From Metarhizium brunneum (lineage: Eukaryota > Ascomycota > Sordariomycetes > Hypocreales > Clavicipitaceae), in NCBI RefSeq assembly GCF_013426205.1, contig NC_089427.1:3100001-3164000 (forward strand): a stretch of 64,000 nt of DNA. The letters are read 5' to 3'. Under the pieces are notes generated by a model. The model saw nothing but the letters and a program-made list of their open reading frames with translations, was not told the origin of the DNA and made no database searches. The translations under genes were made by a program, and so were the position numbers. This document shows, piece by piece, positions 1-10,652 of the stretch (the first letter of the stretch is position 1; each line of letters opens with the position of its first letter).

Positions 1-443
1 GGCCCACGCCTTGTATCCGGGACCACCGTACTTGATGAGACCACCCCAGACGGCCAGCAAGCAGATGGCCACGATGGTCTCCTCGTTCATGACGTAGTAC
101 TCATTGCTGATGGCGTAGATGCTGAGACCAGCAGCGCTGCTGAGGAACGCCGTCTTGCTGAGGAGGCTGCTTCCGGGGAGGGAGTCGACGATGCTCTGAG
201 CCTTCTTTTTGGGCTCCTCGGCGGGAACGTTGCTGGCGTGGCGGACAGCAGCGGCGGACACGGCAGGGATGGCTCGGCGGGCGAGGGTAGATCGAAGAAG
301 GGGAGCGCCTGTTCGTTACGACAGATTCATCATGCGTCAGCAAACTTTCCGCTTCCAATTGGGTCTCCAAATTTCAATTGTCGTCGTGCAATTCGATAGG
401 GGAGCGACGTACTGACAGCGCTTCGCGCCAAGCGAGAGGCCAT
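1..443 (-). CDS. ATP4: mitochondrial F1Fo ATP synthase subunit 4 (subunit b), 5' part
   Basis: Peripheral-stalk subunit b of the mitochondrial ATP synthase, which holds F1 against the rotating Fo ring in the inner membrane. The gene runs off the left edge, so only the N-terminal 113 or so residues are present. Exon 1 is 443-413 and begins MASRLARSA, an Arg-rich mitochondrial presequence. The intron is 412-309, with donor GTACGT, a GCTGAC branch point and a CAG acceptor. Exon 2 runs from 308 to the window edge. It encodes the conserved block SIVDSLPGSSLLSKT, then a hydrophobic stretch through ISNEYYVMNEETIVAI and LLAVWGGLIKYGGPGYKAWA, characteristic of fungal Atp4. The start was chosen because it gives a continuous presequence across the splice; a longer overlapping ORF beginning METQLEAES reads through the intron in another frame. 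Divergently transcribed from NOC4. Confidence 0.93.
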
Positions 444-887
444 TGTGATACAGAGTAGCGATTGGGGGGTGTCGGGCTTGACGTTGCTCGGGGAGCTGGG
501 AGTGAGGTTTGAGGTTTTATCGCGCTAGTTCGGCAACATGATAAAATCACGTGACCCCGGAGAGTAAAGGAATGGGCCAAGTAGACGTTCGCTCGTGGAG
601 CAACATGATTTACCCGACCTTCTCCCTGCCTTGAGGTGTAGGGGGAAAAGCAATCTTATCGATAAGGTGCGACTGATTGGATTTTTTTGGAAGTCCAGCA
701 CTCGATTTATTTGAGGCTCCCAAGATTTCGAACAATATGTATCTACCATTTCAATAAACATACGGTGCTACTTCTTCTTCTTCTTCTTTCTTTGTTTGAG
801 GCTCATTCTCTTTCAGTTGGAGAGTTTAAATACTTCTTTTTTTAATTCCCGAATTCCCAACGACATACGCGGCAAAGTATTTCCATC
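444..887. promoter_or_regulatory. divergent promoter region between ATP4 and NOC4
   Basis: 444 bp between two divergent start codons. It contains a CACGTG palindrome at 548-553 (within TCACGTGACC), the core bound by fungal bHLH factors of the Cbf1/Pho4 type. A CT-rich tract of TTC repeats at about 770-795 lies close upstream of NOC4, as is common in fungal leaders. No TATA box was singled out. Function is inferred from position and motif only. Confidence 0.5.
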
Positions 888-2644
888 ATGGCGAAAGGCG
901 CTGTAGCTGAAGGCTCGAAGCGCAAGCGTACCTCTGCTAGTGAAAAGCCAGCCAAACGGCGCAGGTCTTCAAGTGAAGAGAGTGAGGACCCAAATGCAAG
1001 GATTCTTCTTCTGGAACAAGGGATTCTGGAATCAAAAAAGAATTACAACGATATCACTGACCTGTTGAGCACGGCAAGGGACTATGAAAATGGCGAACCA
1101 GAATCGATGTTGGCAGCAGTAGCCCTCTGCAGAGTCTTTATTCGATTGCTAGCCCAAGGGTCTCTCACCTCCAAGAAGTCTCTTTCGGAAAAGGATAGTG
1201 TGGTCGTTGGCTGGCTCAAGGATCAGTTTTCTCAGTACAAGATATTGCTGATGAGTCTGTTGAGCCAAGAAGAGCTCGCTGTCACTGCTCTCACGTTGAG
1301 CATGAGATTGCTGAAAGCTGAAGCAGAGTTCTTGAATAACAATGAGGACTACACGTTCCCCATCGCATTTATCGAGAACATCGTCAAAGCTGTATTGCTC
1401 TCAGGCAACGAAGATGTCAGGCAAGCATACATAGAAGATTTTGCGGAACAGTATGATGATATTCGCTATTTCACGTTCAAATCTGTCAAGTATGTATTTC
1501 GTTTTTAACGAATTATGTTGTTGTGCTCTGCTAATAGCTTTGAAAGGAACCTTGTGGAAAGCTCTTCGGGGGATATCGAGTCCAATAATTTGTTTGACAG
1601 GGTGTTCTCCCTGATTTCTGCTCTAGACGGTGTGCCAGAGTCTGCGGATGACCTGGACGACTTCTACATCCCCAGGCCCAAGAAGAAGGCACATCCTCTT
1701 CGATCAGTCAACCAACACAAAAAGCAGGGTCAAGAGGCGTGGCTTGCATTGATGGGCGTCGCCGACACCAAGGACGAGCGCAAGCGTTTATTGGATATAA
1801 CTTCAACCGTTATTGCCCCTTGGTTCACAAAACCAGAGTTGTTGGCAGACTTCCTTACCAACTGCTACAACACAGGAGGATCGATGTCTCTGCTAGCACT
1901 GTCTGGAGTCTTCTACCTGATTCAAGAGCGCAACTTGGACTACCCATCGTTCTATCCCAAGTTGTATTCGCTACTCGACCGAGATATCCTGCACTCAAAA
2001 CACCGGTCCCGATTCTTCCGATTGTTGGATACATTCCTGGCGTCAACCCATCTTCCTGCTTCTCTGGTAGCTAGCTTCCTGAAGCGATTATCCCGGCTAG
2101 CGCTGAATGCGCCTCCTAGCGCCATTGCGTTTGTGATTCCGTGGATTTACAACCTGCTGAAGCGTCACCCTACATGCACATACATGTTGCACCGGGTCGT
2201 AAAGGATCCTAAGGAGAAGCAGGATATGAAGGATCGCGGGTTTGAAGATCCCTTCCTGGCGGAGGAGACTGAGCCTACGAAGACGCGCGCAATCGACAGC
2301 TGTCTCTGGGAGCTTGTGCAGCTGCAATCGCACTATCACCCCAACATTGCGACTGTTGCAAAGGTCATGTCTGAGCAGTTCACCAAGCAATCGTATAACA
2401 TGGAAGACTTTTTGGATCATTCATACGCAAGTGTAAGTTCTGTCTGACCTCTTTGGGGCATGTACGGCGCTGGTTTTACTGACATTGTCCGTAGCTTTTA
2501 GATGCCGAGTTGGGAAAGGACATCAAGAAGGCGCCGGTTATTGAATTCCAAATTCCTAAGAGGATATTCCTCCCCCATGATGACCCAGCGGCACAGCAGG
2601 ACAGCCTGTTGGTCAGGCTCTGGGATTTTGGGGCCAAGGCCTAG
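888..2644 (+). CDS. NOC4: nucleolar complex protein 4 (CBF/MAK21 family)
   Basis: Nucleolar protein of the Noc4/Utp19 family. With Nop14 it acts in assembly and nuclear export of the pre-40S ribosomal subunit. Three exons: 888-1489, 1538-2432 and 2495-2644, giving 548 aa, close to the family's usual 510-560. Intron 1 has donor GTATGT and a CTAATAG acceptor; intron 2 has donor GTAAGT, branch CTGAC and a GTAG acceptor. Both splices keep frame (NFERNL across intron 1, YASLLDAELG across intron 2). The N-terminus is a basic nuclear/nucleolar targeting segment (KRKRTSASEKPAKRRR). The CBF/Mak21 domain lies in the second half, with the family-like stretch from FYLIQERNLDYPSFYPKLY through FLKRLSRLAL, PWIYNLLKRHP and DSCLWELVQLQSHYHPNIA. 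The C-terminus is IPKRIFLPHDDPAAQQD. Shares a promoter region with ATP4. Identification is strong. Confidence 0.95.
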
Positions 2645-3789
2645 TTTCTGGGATAGATTGTTGGCGGACTTGGCGTGGACATATTTTGCCATAGAGTACA
2701 TAGACATAGCGAGCGAACCCTGCATCATATTGATTTTGTTTCCCAGCAATCCTGTCGCGCCATAAATTACTCTCTTGAACAACTACACTCTTGGAGCGGT
2801 CCTTGCAGTACATATTGAAATACATAAATCATGCCGCGCCGGCAGTGGGTTTGGCGGATAAAGTGAGAACAGATAGCGAAACGGCTGTCCATCATGAAGG
2901 TTTTTCGAGGAAAACAAAAGAATCTGACACAAGTTCTCGGGCCGGCTGTAAGCATTGAGGCCGCATACAGTGTCCGAGCTTTGTTGCACAACAGATGTCT
3001 GGTTCAAGCTACGGAGTACATGGAGAGTTTCAACACCAATGCGGGTTGCTGAAGAGCCTCGTGCGCCAAAGCTCCGGGGCTGGTTGGAAGGATCGACGCT
3101 GGTCTAAAAGCGGCTAGCACCGGACCACGTAGCCGCATACGGCCACTGCATTGTAGAACGAACATTAATGATTGAATCAAACCAGACAGTTATCTGGTGC
3201 TCCAGCGCCGTCCAAGTGCTGGCCTGGGCCACCGGCACGGTGTGACTTCCCCTGGTCAGACATGGATATGTTGCTTCTTGGTTGACAGCTTTGACTACTC
3301 CGTACTCCGTACGGCTTCGAACATTACATGTACATGTAGGGACTAGTACTGCCAGAGGCCAACCCCCTTGCAAGCCACTGAATCATGCATCAATGATTGA
3401 CTGCTCCAGTCTGCACACTGCTGGTGTATGTATGTACGTATCTAGCTGAACGCTCGCCGGACCATGGAGCACCTTAGTGCGCACCTACTACTAGTACCTA
3501 GAACCAGACTGCGCCATGTGCCCCATCCCAGCAGTAACGCCCCAGACATCTGGAGCCTGGCCTTTTGACAAATCTTGGCAACGTGCGAACTCAACCGACA
3601 ATCCTCTGTGGCTTTTTCTTTTTATTTTGTTTTTTCGTCTTTCATGTGAACTCAGCTGTCAAAATTCGCCTTGTCTGACACCTCGCCTCTGCAACGTCAG
3701 ATCATCGAGTCACGGCGATGGTGACACCGCTGCGGGCTGAGCATGACCGTGTGTTAAAGCGGCTAACCTGAGAGCTGGACCACGTCACA
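2645..3789. other. intergenic region NOC4 to MNR2-like gene
   Basis: 1.1 kb with no supported gene. The first part is the 3' region of NOC4 and the last few hundred bases the promoter and leader of the Mg2+ transporter. It holds two copies of the dispersed palindromic motif (TACGGAGTAC at 3010-3019 and a double TACTCCGTA at 3296-3314) and a CATGTACATGTA repeat at about 3328. Small ORFs here lack coding character. Confidence 0.6.
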
Positions 3790-6395
3790 ATGGCCAGCAA
3801 TCGCCTCCCGTCGCTGAGCGCCGTCTCCAACTACAGAACGGAAATTGCCTCGCAGAGCTCCCCGTCACTATCCACGGGAAAAGCCACCCCAGACAGCCAG
3901 AAGCAGCCGCGCAAGAGAAAGGGACATCGAGGCGGCAAAAAGAAGCGCTCTCGACGAAAGAGTTTTGCTGCTCTTGCCGAGGACAGCCATGATGAAGCTG
4001 GTCCTTCGGGCCCCGGGTTGCTGTATCAAGTGCCAAAGGCCAACCTGAGCAGTATCAGCATCGACAGCGAGGCTTTGCTTGACCACCGGTAAGCTTGCAG
4101 GAGAAGTTGTAATTTATTCAGCATGCCTCCCCGTATACGTGAGCTAATATTTGCATCAATAGAGGGCAGAGACCTATGCGAACCCGCCGTTCATCCACCA
4201 TAGCAGTGTCTAGTCCCTTCCATAATCCCTTTTCCTCGACTCCGGGTGGTAGCCGACTGCGATCTACGCACACTCCCAATAGCCCCAATGAGAATGCCGA
4301 GCATGATCCGTGGGACGAGACCGCTCCTCTGTTGTCGGCATCCGCCAAGAAAGCATCTCCAACGGGTCCCTCGAGCTATGGAGCAAGTGAGGGCAAGACC
4401 GGTCGCAACAGAAGCCGAAGATCCAGCAGATCGTCGAGAACCAAGCCGGCCCCTTCGCAAAGGGATGGCTACGATGTGAATCATCCACCGTCCGTCCCAG
4501 GTTCGCCAACGTTCGGTGCTGCGACTGGCCCCGAGATGATGTTTGGAGACGTCATGATTCGGGATGACTTATCTCTTCCGAGCGGTAGCGGTCGGTGCTC
4601 AGACAACGAGGAGGCTGTGTCGGTCACAGAAAGTCCACTTCATGACCACAGGCCCGAGATAAACCGACGATCAACAGTGGCCGCTGCTGGGGACGTATGC
4701 TTCCCAGCCCCTGGCATGTCAGAGCTTGGCGAAGAGGAAGATGATGCTCAGTCTCGAGATCCTCAAATCCACCAGCGGCATGCACGTCGACGACGGGGCC
4801 AATGGCCGGACCTGTCAGTGTTGGAGGAATGGAGGCAGTATGAAAAGGAGGATAGAAGCGAAGAACGACGAGTGAAACGAATAACGGAGCCGCAGTTGAT
4901 CAACGGGCGGCTACGTCCCGTACGAAAGGGGTGGTTCCAGACTGATGAAGACGTTCCATATCGATTCACTTATTTCAACGAAGAATTTCAAAGCACCATC
5001 CACAGTCAGACGATATCGGAGCTCGTCCAGCCTGGAAGCGACTTTCGAGAGCTCTTCATCCCAGATCCTCGCATTCTGTCAGACGACGAGAGCAGCGACG
5101 ACGATGATGAGACCATTTCGCTAGCGATGAAGCACCAGCAGTCTTTTAACGGCTTAGATGTCGACTCCAAATTTCCGACACGCCAACCATCTATTGCGGA
5201 GTCACGAAAGGGAAGGGGAGGCACCATGTCGCCAAACTTGGATCCCATGAACCATTCTAGGCGCGTCAGCCCGAATGGCGCTAAATCACCCGGAGGCAGT
5301 GTTCAACCCCCTGCTGCAGACACAGCCGAAAAGCCTATTAGATATGGCGACAGGCCTGTCTGGTGGCTCGACGTTCTCTGCCCTACAGAGGCGGAAATGA
5401 AGGTCATTGCGAAGGCATTCGGAATCCATCCCCTCACCGCCGAAGACATCATGCTTCAAGAAGCCCGAGAGAAAGTAGAACTGTTCCGTCACTACTATTT
5501 TGTCAACTACCGCACATTTGACCAGGACATCAACAGCGCGAACTACCTCGAACCAGTCAACATGTACGTCGTTGTTTTCCGCGAAGGTGTGCTCAGTTTC
5601 CACTTTTCCATGACACCGCACCCTGCGAACGTACGCAGACGCATCCGGCAGCTTAAAGACTATCTCATTCTATCGTCTGACTGGATCTCATACGCCATCA
5701 TTGATGACATCACCGATGTTTTCCAACCCCTTATCCAAATCATCGAAGACGAAGTTGACGAGATTGACGAGAACATATTACGGATGCATACACCCGAAAG
5801 GGACGAGAAAACGGCCCATCTCCGAGACGACAGCTCCTCCTTCTTCGACTCGGGGGACATGCTCCGAAGGGTGGGTGACTGTCGCAAACGAGTCATGAGT
5901 CTGTATCGCCTTCTAGGCAACAAAGCAGATGTCATCAAAGGTTTCGCCAAGCGATGTAACGAAAGCTGGGAAGTTGCGCCCAGGTCCGAGATAGGACTTT
6001 ATCTGGGAGATATCCAAGATCATATTGTGACCATGACATCCAATTTGGGTCACTATGAAAAGTTCGTCTCCCCCCCGCCACGTTCTCCAGTAGACGACAA
6101 TGGCTAACAGAGTTGCAGGATATTGGCCCGCTCACACGGCAACTATCTCGCCCAAATTAACATCCGCATGAACGAGAGACAAGAGCAAACTGCCGATGTC
6201 CTTGGAAAGCTCACCGTCCTGGGTACCATTGTGCTCCCCATGAACATCATCACCGGCTTGTGGGGCATGAACGTCTGGGTTCCCGGGCAGGAGTACGAGG
6301 GTGATTTGGCATGGTTTGTGTGGATAACCGCCGGCCTGTTGTGCTTTGGCATAGCGTGTTATATGATTGCTAAGAGGGTATATAATATTGTTTGA
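3790..6395 (+). CDS. MNR2: CorA-family magnesium transporter (Mnr2/Alr1 type)
   Basis: Membrane Mg2+ channel/transporter of the fungal CorA-Alr1-Mnr2 branch, probably vacuolar (Mnr2-like) given the very long N-terminal cytosolic region; plasma-membrane Alr1 is the alternative. Exons 3790-4088, 4163-6061 and 6119-6395 give 824 aa. The intron donors are GTAAGC and GTTCGT, both in frame. The N-terminal 370 residues are basic, Ser-rich and disordered (KRKGHRGGKKKRSRRK near the start). The CorA cytosolic domain begins around VWWLDVLCPTEAEMKVIAKA, followed by FGIHPLTAEDIMLQEAREKVE and NYRTFD. The last exon carries both membrane helices: TVLGTIVLPMNIITGLWGMN ends in the signature GMN (about residues 782-784), followed by a short loop and WFVWITAGLLCFGIACYMIA. 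The third exon is essential: without it the protein would lack the pore. Confidence 0.93.
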
Positions 6396-7039
6396 ATCAT
6401 TCTTTTTGTTTCTTCTTGGCGAGGCGCCATTCAGCAGTTTCGCAAAGCCATCCAAAAGGTTTGGGGAAATCAGTTTTTAGCGTGTTAGTCCCGGGATACA
6501 CACGGTGTTGGAACCACGTTGGAACCACGGTACGACTTATTGGTTAGTTGATTTGTTTTGGGAAGGAGTACAAATGGACTGGTTTTCCTGTTTTCGGTCG
6601 GATCATGCATACCTGGGTAGTTTGTAAAAGTTATACCGTCATCGCCTTTTAGCATCAAGGATATGCTCAAGCGTGTCATTTTATCACGGAACGTGGTGTT
6701 TTGCCAAGTGTCTTGTATTTTTATTGAGACGTAGCAGTTTGCAGTCAACTATTGATCCCTTTCATTCGATTTGCGACATTGCCGCCGTCTTTGGGCATGC
6801 ACCACCATTTTTCAACCCAACATTAAAAAAAATGTACATAGCAACCGTTATTGCGCCGGCTCAACCTGACTCTATCCAGAATGACCTCTCAATAATACTG
6901 CTGCAGCAAATTGGTATTTCAGTACGCAACCCCGGCCGTAAAGATTCCGCTTCCCAGCGCACTTCACTGGGCAGACCAACACCCTTGTCATAACCGTGTT
7001 TGTTTTCATACATCTGTGGCATGTCGCGCATGTCGCATC
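6396..7039. other. convergent 3' region MNR2-like / RNA15
   Basis: 644 bp between the stop codons of two convergent genes. It is AT-richer than the coding flanks, with T-rich runs at about 6400-6420 and an A-run at about 6825, consistent with 3' UTRs on both strands. No ORF with coding character was seen. Confidence 0.6.
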
Positions 7040-8210
7040 TTACCTCCGCTGACCAGCAAATGAGGCTCTCAGGGCCATGATCTGCTGTTTATCAGCTTCC
7101 GGAAGCATGTCAATTTGGGCCTGTGTCAGGTCCATGACGGCTCTCATCAGAGCGTCGGGGTCCTGGGCTGTCGCAGATGCTGGTGGTGGTGCCGCCGGGG
7201 CGCCATAACTCGGCTGGGCTGTCGTTGGTGCTGCTGCTGCCGGCGGCGCATATGGCATACCGGCCACTGGTGGTGTGTTGTTATTCGCAGTTGAGTAGGC
7301 GGAGACCGCTGCAGAGCCGGGATACGCCGTCGCTGGTTGTTGAGGCGCCGGGAGAGGAGCCGTAGGATCGGCGACAGACTGGATGGCTTCGGGGGATACC
7401 AGTCCCATGAGAAGGAGTGCCTGGAATACGGCATACGAAAGTTGCGGCGCCTGCTGGAGGAGTTCTGTCGCTCTCTGGGGTTCAGAGGTAGCTAGCGTCT
7501 TCATCTGTCCGAGGATATCGAGCAGTTGGGACGGTGGGAGGGTGTTGAGTGTTCGTGAGATGGCATCGGTGCAGGTCAATCCCGGGGGGATTTCCTTGCC
7601 GGCAGGGAGAGGAGGTAGCGAGATCGCCTGTGCGCCGTATGCGTTGGTAGGCGTACCATTAGTTGGATTCGACGTGGACTTTGATGCATTTGTTAGCGAG
7701 CCGAGGTTTGTGACGCCCGGGAAAGGGGTTTCTTTGCCCATACTTGGCTATTGTCATCGTCACCACTCTTTTGTTCATTAGAAAAGTCGACGCGGAGCTT
7801 GCGACCCATAACCTCAAAGTCGTTCAAATTTCGTACCGCAGATGAAGCACTGTCTGTTGCAGAAATGAGGTCAGCATGGTTTCTAGGGAGTGTGGAGGAG
7901 GCGATGGCTGTGTGCTCAGTAGCGGCGTATGGGTTACTCGACGAACCAGTATCTGGATAGTCTGCAAATCCAAAACCCTTTGGACGACCTGTTTCGGAAT
8001 CGTATACTAGTCGGAATCGTTCGACCTTGCCGGCGCGGCTGAAGATTTCCGTAATTTGTTCCTCTGAGAGGCCTATTAGTCTAGTTAGAAAGGTCAAGAA
8101 CTACTGAGGAGAGTCAAAAGTTTCAGGTTTCTTTTTTCTTTTCTTTTTTGACCCGTACCGTAAGGAATATTTCCCACAAATACCACGCGAGAGGGCGGTC
8201 TTGTTGACAT
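7040..8210 (-). CDS. RNA15: cleavage stimulation factor 64 kDa subunit / Rna15-like RRM protein
   Basis: Nuclear mRNA 3'-end processing factor; CstF-64/Rna15 binds U/GU-rich RNA near the poly(A) site through one N-terminal RRM and contacts CstF-77 through its hinge. Exons 8210-8159, 8072-7947, 7853-7744 and 7678-7040 give 308 aa. RRM (about residues 8-85): RNP2 is VVFVGNIPYG, RNP1 is KGFGFADY, closing with NLNDFEVMGRKLRVDFS. The hinge follows around LPPLPAGKEIPPGLTCTDAI and SRTLNTLPPSQLLDIL to YAVFQALLLMGLV. A Pro/Ala/Gln linker leads to the C-terminal domain (LTQAQIDMLPEADKQQIMAL). Intron 2 (7946-7854, 93 nt) is a multiple of three without a stop; removing it restores FADYPDTDSASSAVRNL. The third intron (7743-7679) ends in AAAG after a perfect GCTAAC branch, so that acceptor is the least certain. 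Confidence 0.9.
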
Positions 8211-9210
8211 TGTGATGTGCTGGGCCGGGCGAAACCTATCGTGAGAATCGTATGTCGTGATGTCGCGAAGGGAACCGTCACGCTGATAGAAAGAGCGAAG
8301 CGACGGGTCGCTAATTACTGCCGCTGAGTGTTTCGTGTCACCTGTGACCCAATGGCCTTCATGGACAGCTGAATAAGATGATTCAATGCAGAAAGCCTCA
8401 ATACGTTGGAGGCAGGTGGGAGATGGGACCTTGAACACGCATGTGCAATCTACAAATTTAGCTCGGCGGCCTTCTCATCATGGCTCCAGTTGCAGCCACC
8501 AGACTCTGTGATTGGGACTGCCGACTGATGGGCGCAAGTGTTGGAGCACGATCTAGCCCAAGTACTCTGTACCTACCCGGCGATTTGCCGGGGAGCTAGG
8601 GAAGTCGCGACTGATGCGCCGGTGCCGCCCTGACGCGGGCCAATTGAACCCTCAAACCACTGAAGCACCCAGCCACTGCGAGTCTCAAGGCGTGTGGGGA
8701 GTGTCAGAAACACCAGACTGAAGAGCCCATCAATTGGCGGCACGACAGCTCGCGCGCAGCACCCGCTACACACGCACGGATAGGCGGTTGTCCAAATTTG
8801 GCTCCCTGAGAATCGGACCCCTGCCATTCGCTGTCCCCACACGTGCATGCATTCGAAGAGTACTGCGAAGTTAACTGTGGCTTCTTTCAGCCTCGCCCAT
8901 GTTGGACCAGTACTTGCGACTGTGGCCTCAACCTCATCCTAGATTCTTTGATCTTGCGACCTTCCATTGTGTATTACCTACCAGTTCCCGGAGCAACTAA
9001 GCCGCACAGTTCTCACAAGTCTATCATATTTCGGTACAACCAACCACTCTGCTTTAGCCAGGGCTTCGTTCTTCTCATTTCGGTTCTTGCCCTCTTGTGG
9101 TTGTCGAACTTGTCCGTCTTCCAAGCCCAGTTGCCTTGAAGGCGACCTCTTAGTGGGGAGTCTGTCGCCAGCTGTCGCCATTGAGTCTTTGACGACGAAC
9201 CAGGTCAGCA
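8211..9210. promoter_or_regulatory. divergent promoter region RNA15 / ERV46
   Basis: 1.0 kb between divergent start codons. It carries a CACGTG palindrome at 8840-8845 and several GTACC/GTAC elements near 8570. The 300 bp before the ERV46 start are pyrimidine-rich on the coding strand, typical of a fungal 5' leader. No supported gene. Confidence 0.45.
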
Positions 9211-10652
9211 ATGCCGCCCAAGTCGAGATTCACGAGGCTGGATGCCTTCACAAAGACGGTCGATGAGGCCCGAATCCGCACTACGAGCGGTGGTGTCGTG
9301 ACAATTATATCACTTTTTGTCGTGCTCTTCTTGTCTTGGGGAGAATGGGCTGAGTATCGACGAGTCGTCGTACGACCAGAATTGGTGGTAGACAAGAGCA
9401 GAGGTATGGAGAAACAACCTGGCTTCTGACTTTTGGGTGGTCCCTATGCGCTACCCTTCTTGCAACTCAAAAGTTTGCGAATACTAACTGAGCCTGTGCA
9501 GGAGAGCGAATGCAGATCCATCTCAACATGACTTTCCCCAGAATGCCTTGCGAGCTGCTCACCCTCGATGTCATGGATGTCTCTGGGGAGCAGCAGCACG
9601 GGGTCTCACACGGTGTGAAAAATGTCCGCCTCCGACCTGAATCCCAAGGAGGTGGTGTCATTGATATCAAGTCCATGAAAGTCCACGACGATCCTGCTGA
9701 TCATCTGGACCCCTCCTACTGTGGTGAATGCTACGGTGCTACGGCTCCCCCTAACGCACGAAAGGCCGGATGCTGCAATACCTGCGATGAAGTCCGAGAG
9801 GCATACGCAAGCCAGGGCTGGGCGTTTGGCAGGGGCGAAAACGTCGAGCAGTGTACACGTGAGCACTATGCTGAAAGGTTGGATGAGCAGCGCGAGGAGG
9901 GTTGTCGCGTTGAGGGCCATCTCGAAGTCAACAAGGTGGTTGGAAACTTTCATCTTGCTCCTGGTCGCAGCTTCAGCAATGGGAATATGCATGTTCACGA
10001 CCTCAAGAACTATTGGGAGACCCCCAATGGCAAGCAGCACGACTTCACGCATACTATTCACCAGCTCCGTTTCGGTCCTCAGCTTCCCGCTGCGGTTTCC
10101 GACCGATTGGGCAAGGGTTCCATGCCTTGGACGAACCATCATCTGAACCCCCTTGATGGAACCAGGCAAGAGATTGGCGATCCGGCCTTCAACTACATGT
10201 ATTTTGTCAAAATCGTGCCCACTTCGTACCTACCCCTCGGTTGGGAGAAGAGATTCAAGAACGCGGCCGGGTCGACGTATGGCAATGCCGATGGCAGCCT
10301 TGAGACACACCAGTACTCGGTCACCAGCCACAAGCGAAGTCTTGAGGGAGGTAACGATGCCGCTGAGGGCCATGCAGAACGTCAACATTCACAAGGCGGT
10401 ATTCCCGGCGTCTTCTTCTCATATGTGAGTATCCATAAAATCCTCCCCCTACCATGTCGACATACTAATTGATTACAGGATATTTCTCCCATGAAGGTTA
10501 TCAACAGAGAAGAGCCTGCCAAGACCTTCACTGGCTTCCTTGCAGGTCTCTGCGCAATTGTCGGCGGTACGCTCACTGTCGCCGCCGCCGTGGACCGTGG
10601 CCTATTCGAGGGTGCTGCGAGACTGAAGAAGATGCGGTCAAAGGATCTGTAA
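9211..10652 (+). CDS. ERV46: ER-Golgi cargo receptor Erv46 / ERGIC3
   Basis: COPII-vesicle membrane protein that cycles between ER and Golgi with Erv41 and retrieves soluble ER residents. Exons 9211-9403, 9502-10424 and 10479-10652 give 429 aa. The intron donors are GTATGG and GTGAGT. N-terminal cytosolic SRFTRLDAFTKTVDEARIRT is followed by TM1 (about residues 27-46, GGVVTIISLFVVLFLSW) and the ERGIC_N motif EYRRVVVRPELVVDKSRGER. The luminal domain has a conserved cysteine cluster (YCGECYGA, then GCCNTCDEV), the segment VNKVVGNFHLAPGRSF and HTIHQLRFGP. TM2 lies in the last exon around AKTFTGFLAGLCAIVGGTL, followed by a short basic cytosolic tail ending RSKDL. The small last exon supplies TM2, so the tail confirms the splice. 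Divergent from RNA15. Confidence 0.95.

Noticed and set aside
9606..10169. 187-codon minus-strand ORF
   Set aside because: Antisense of the ERV46 luminal domain.
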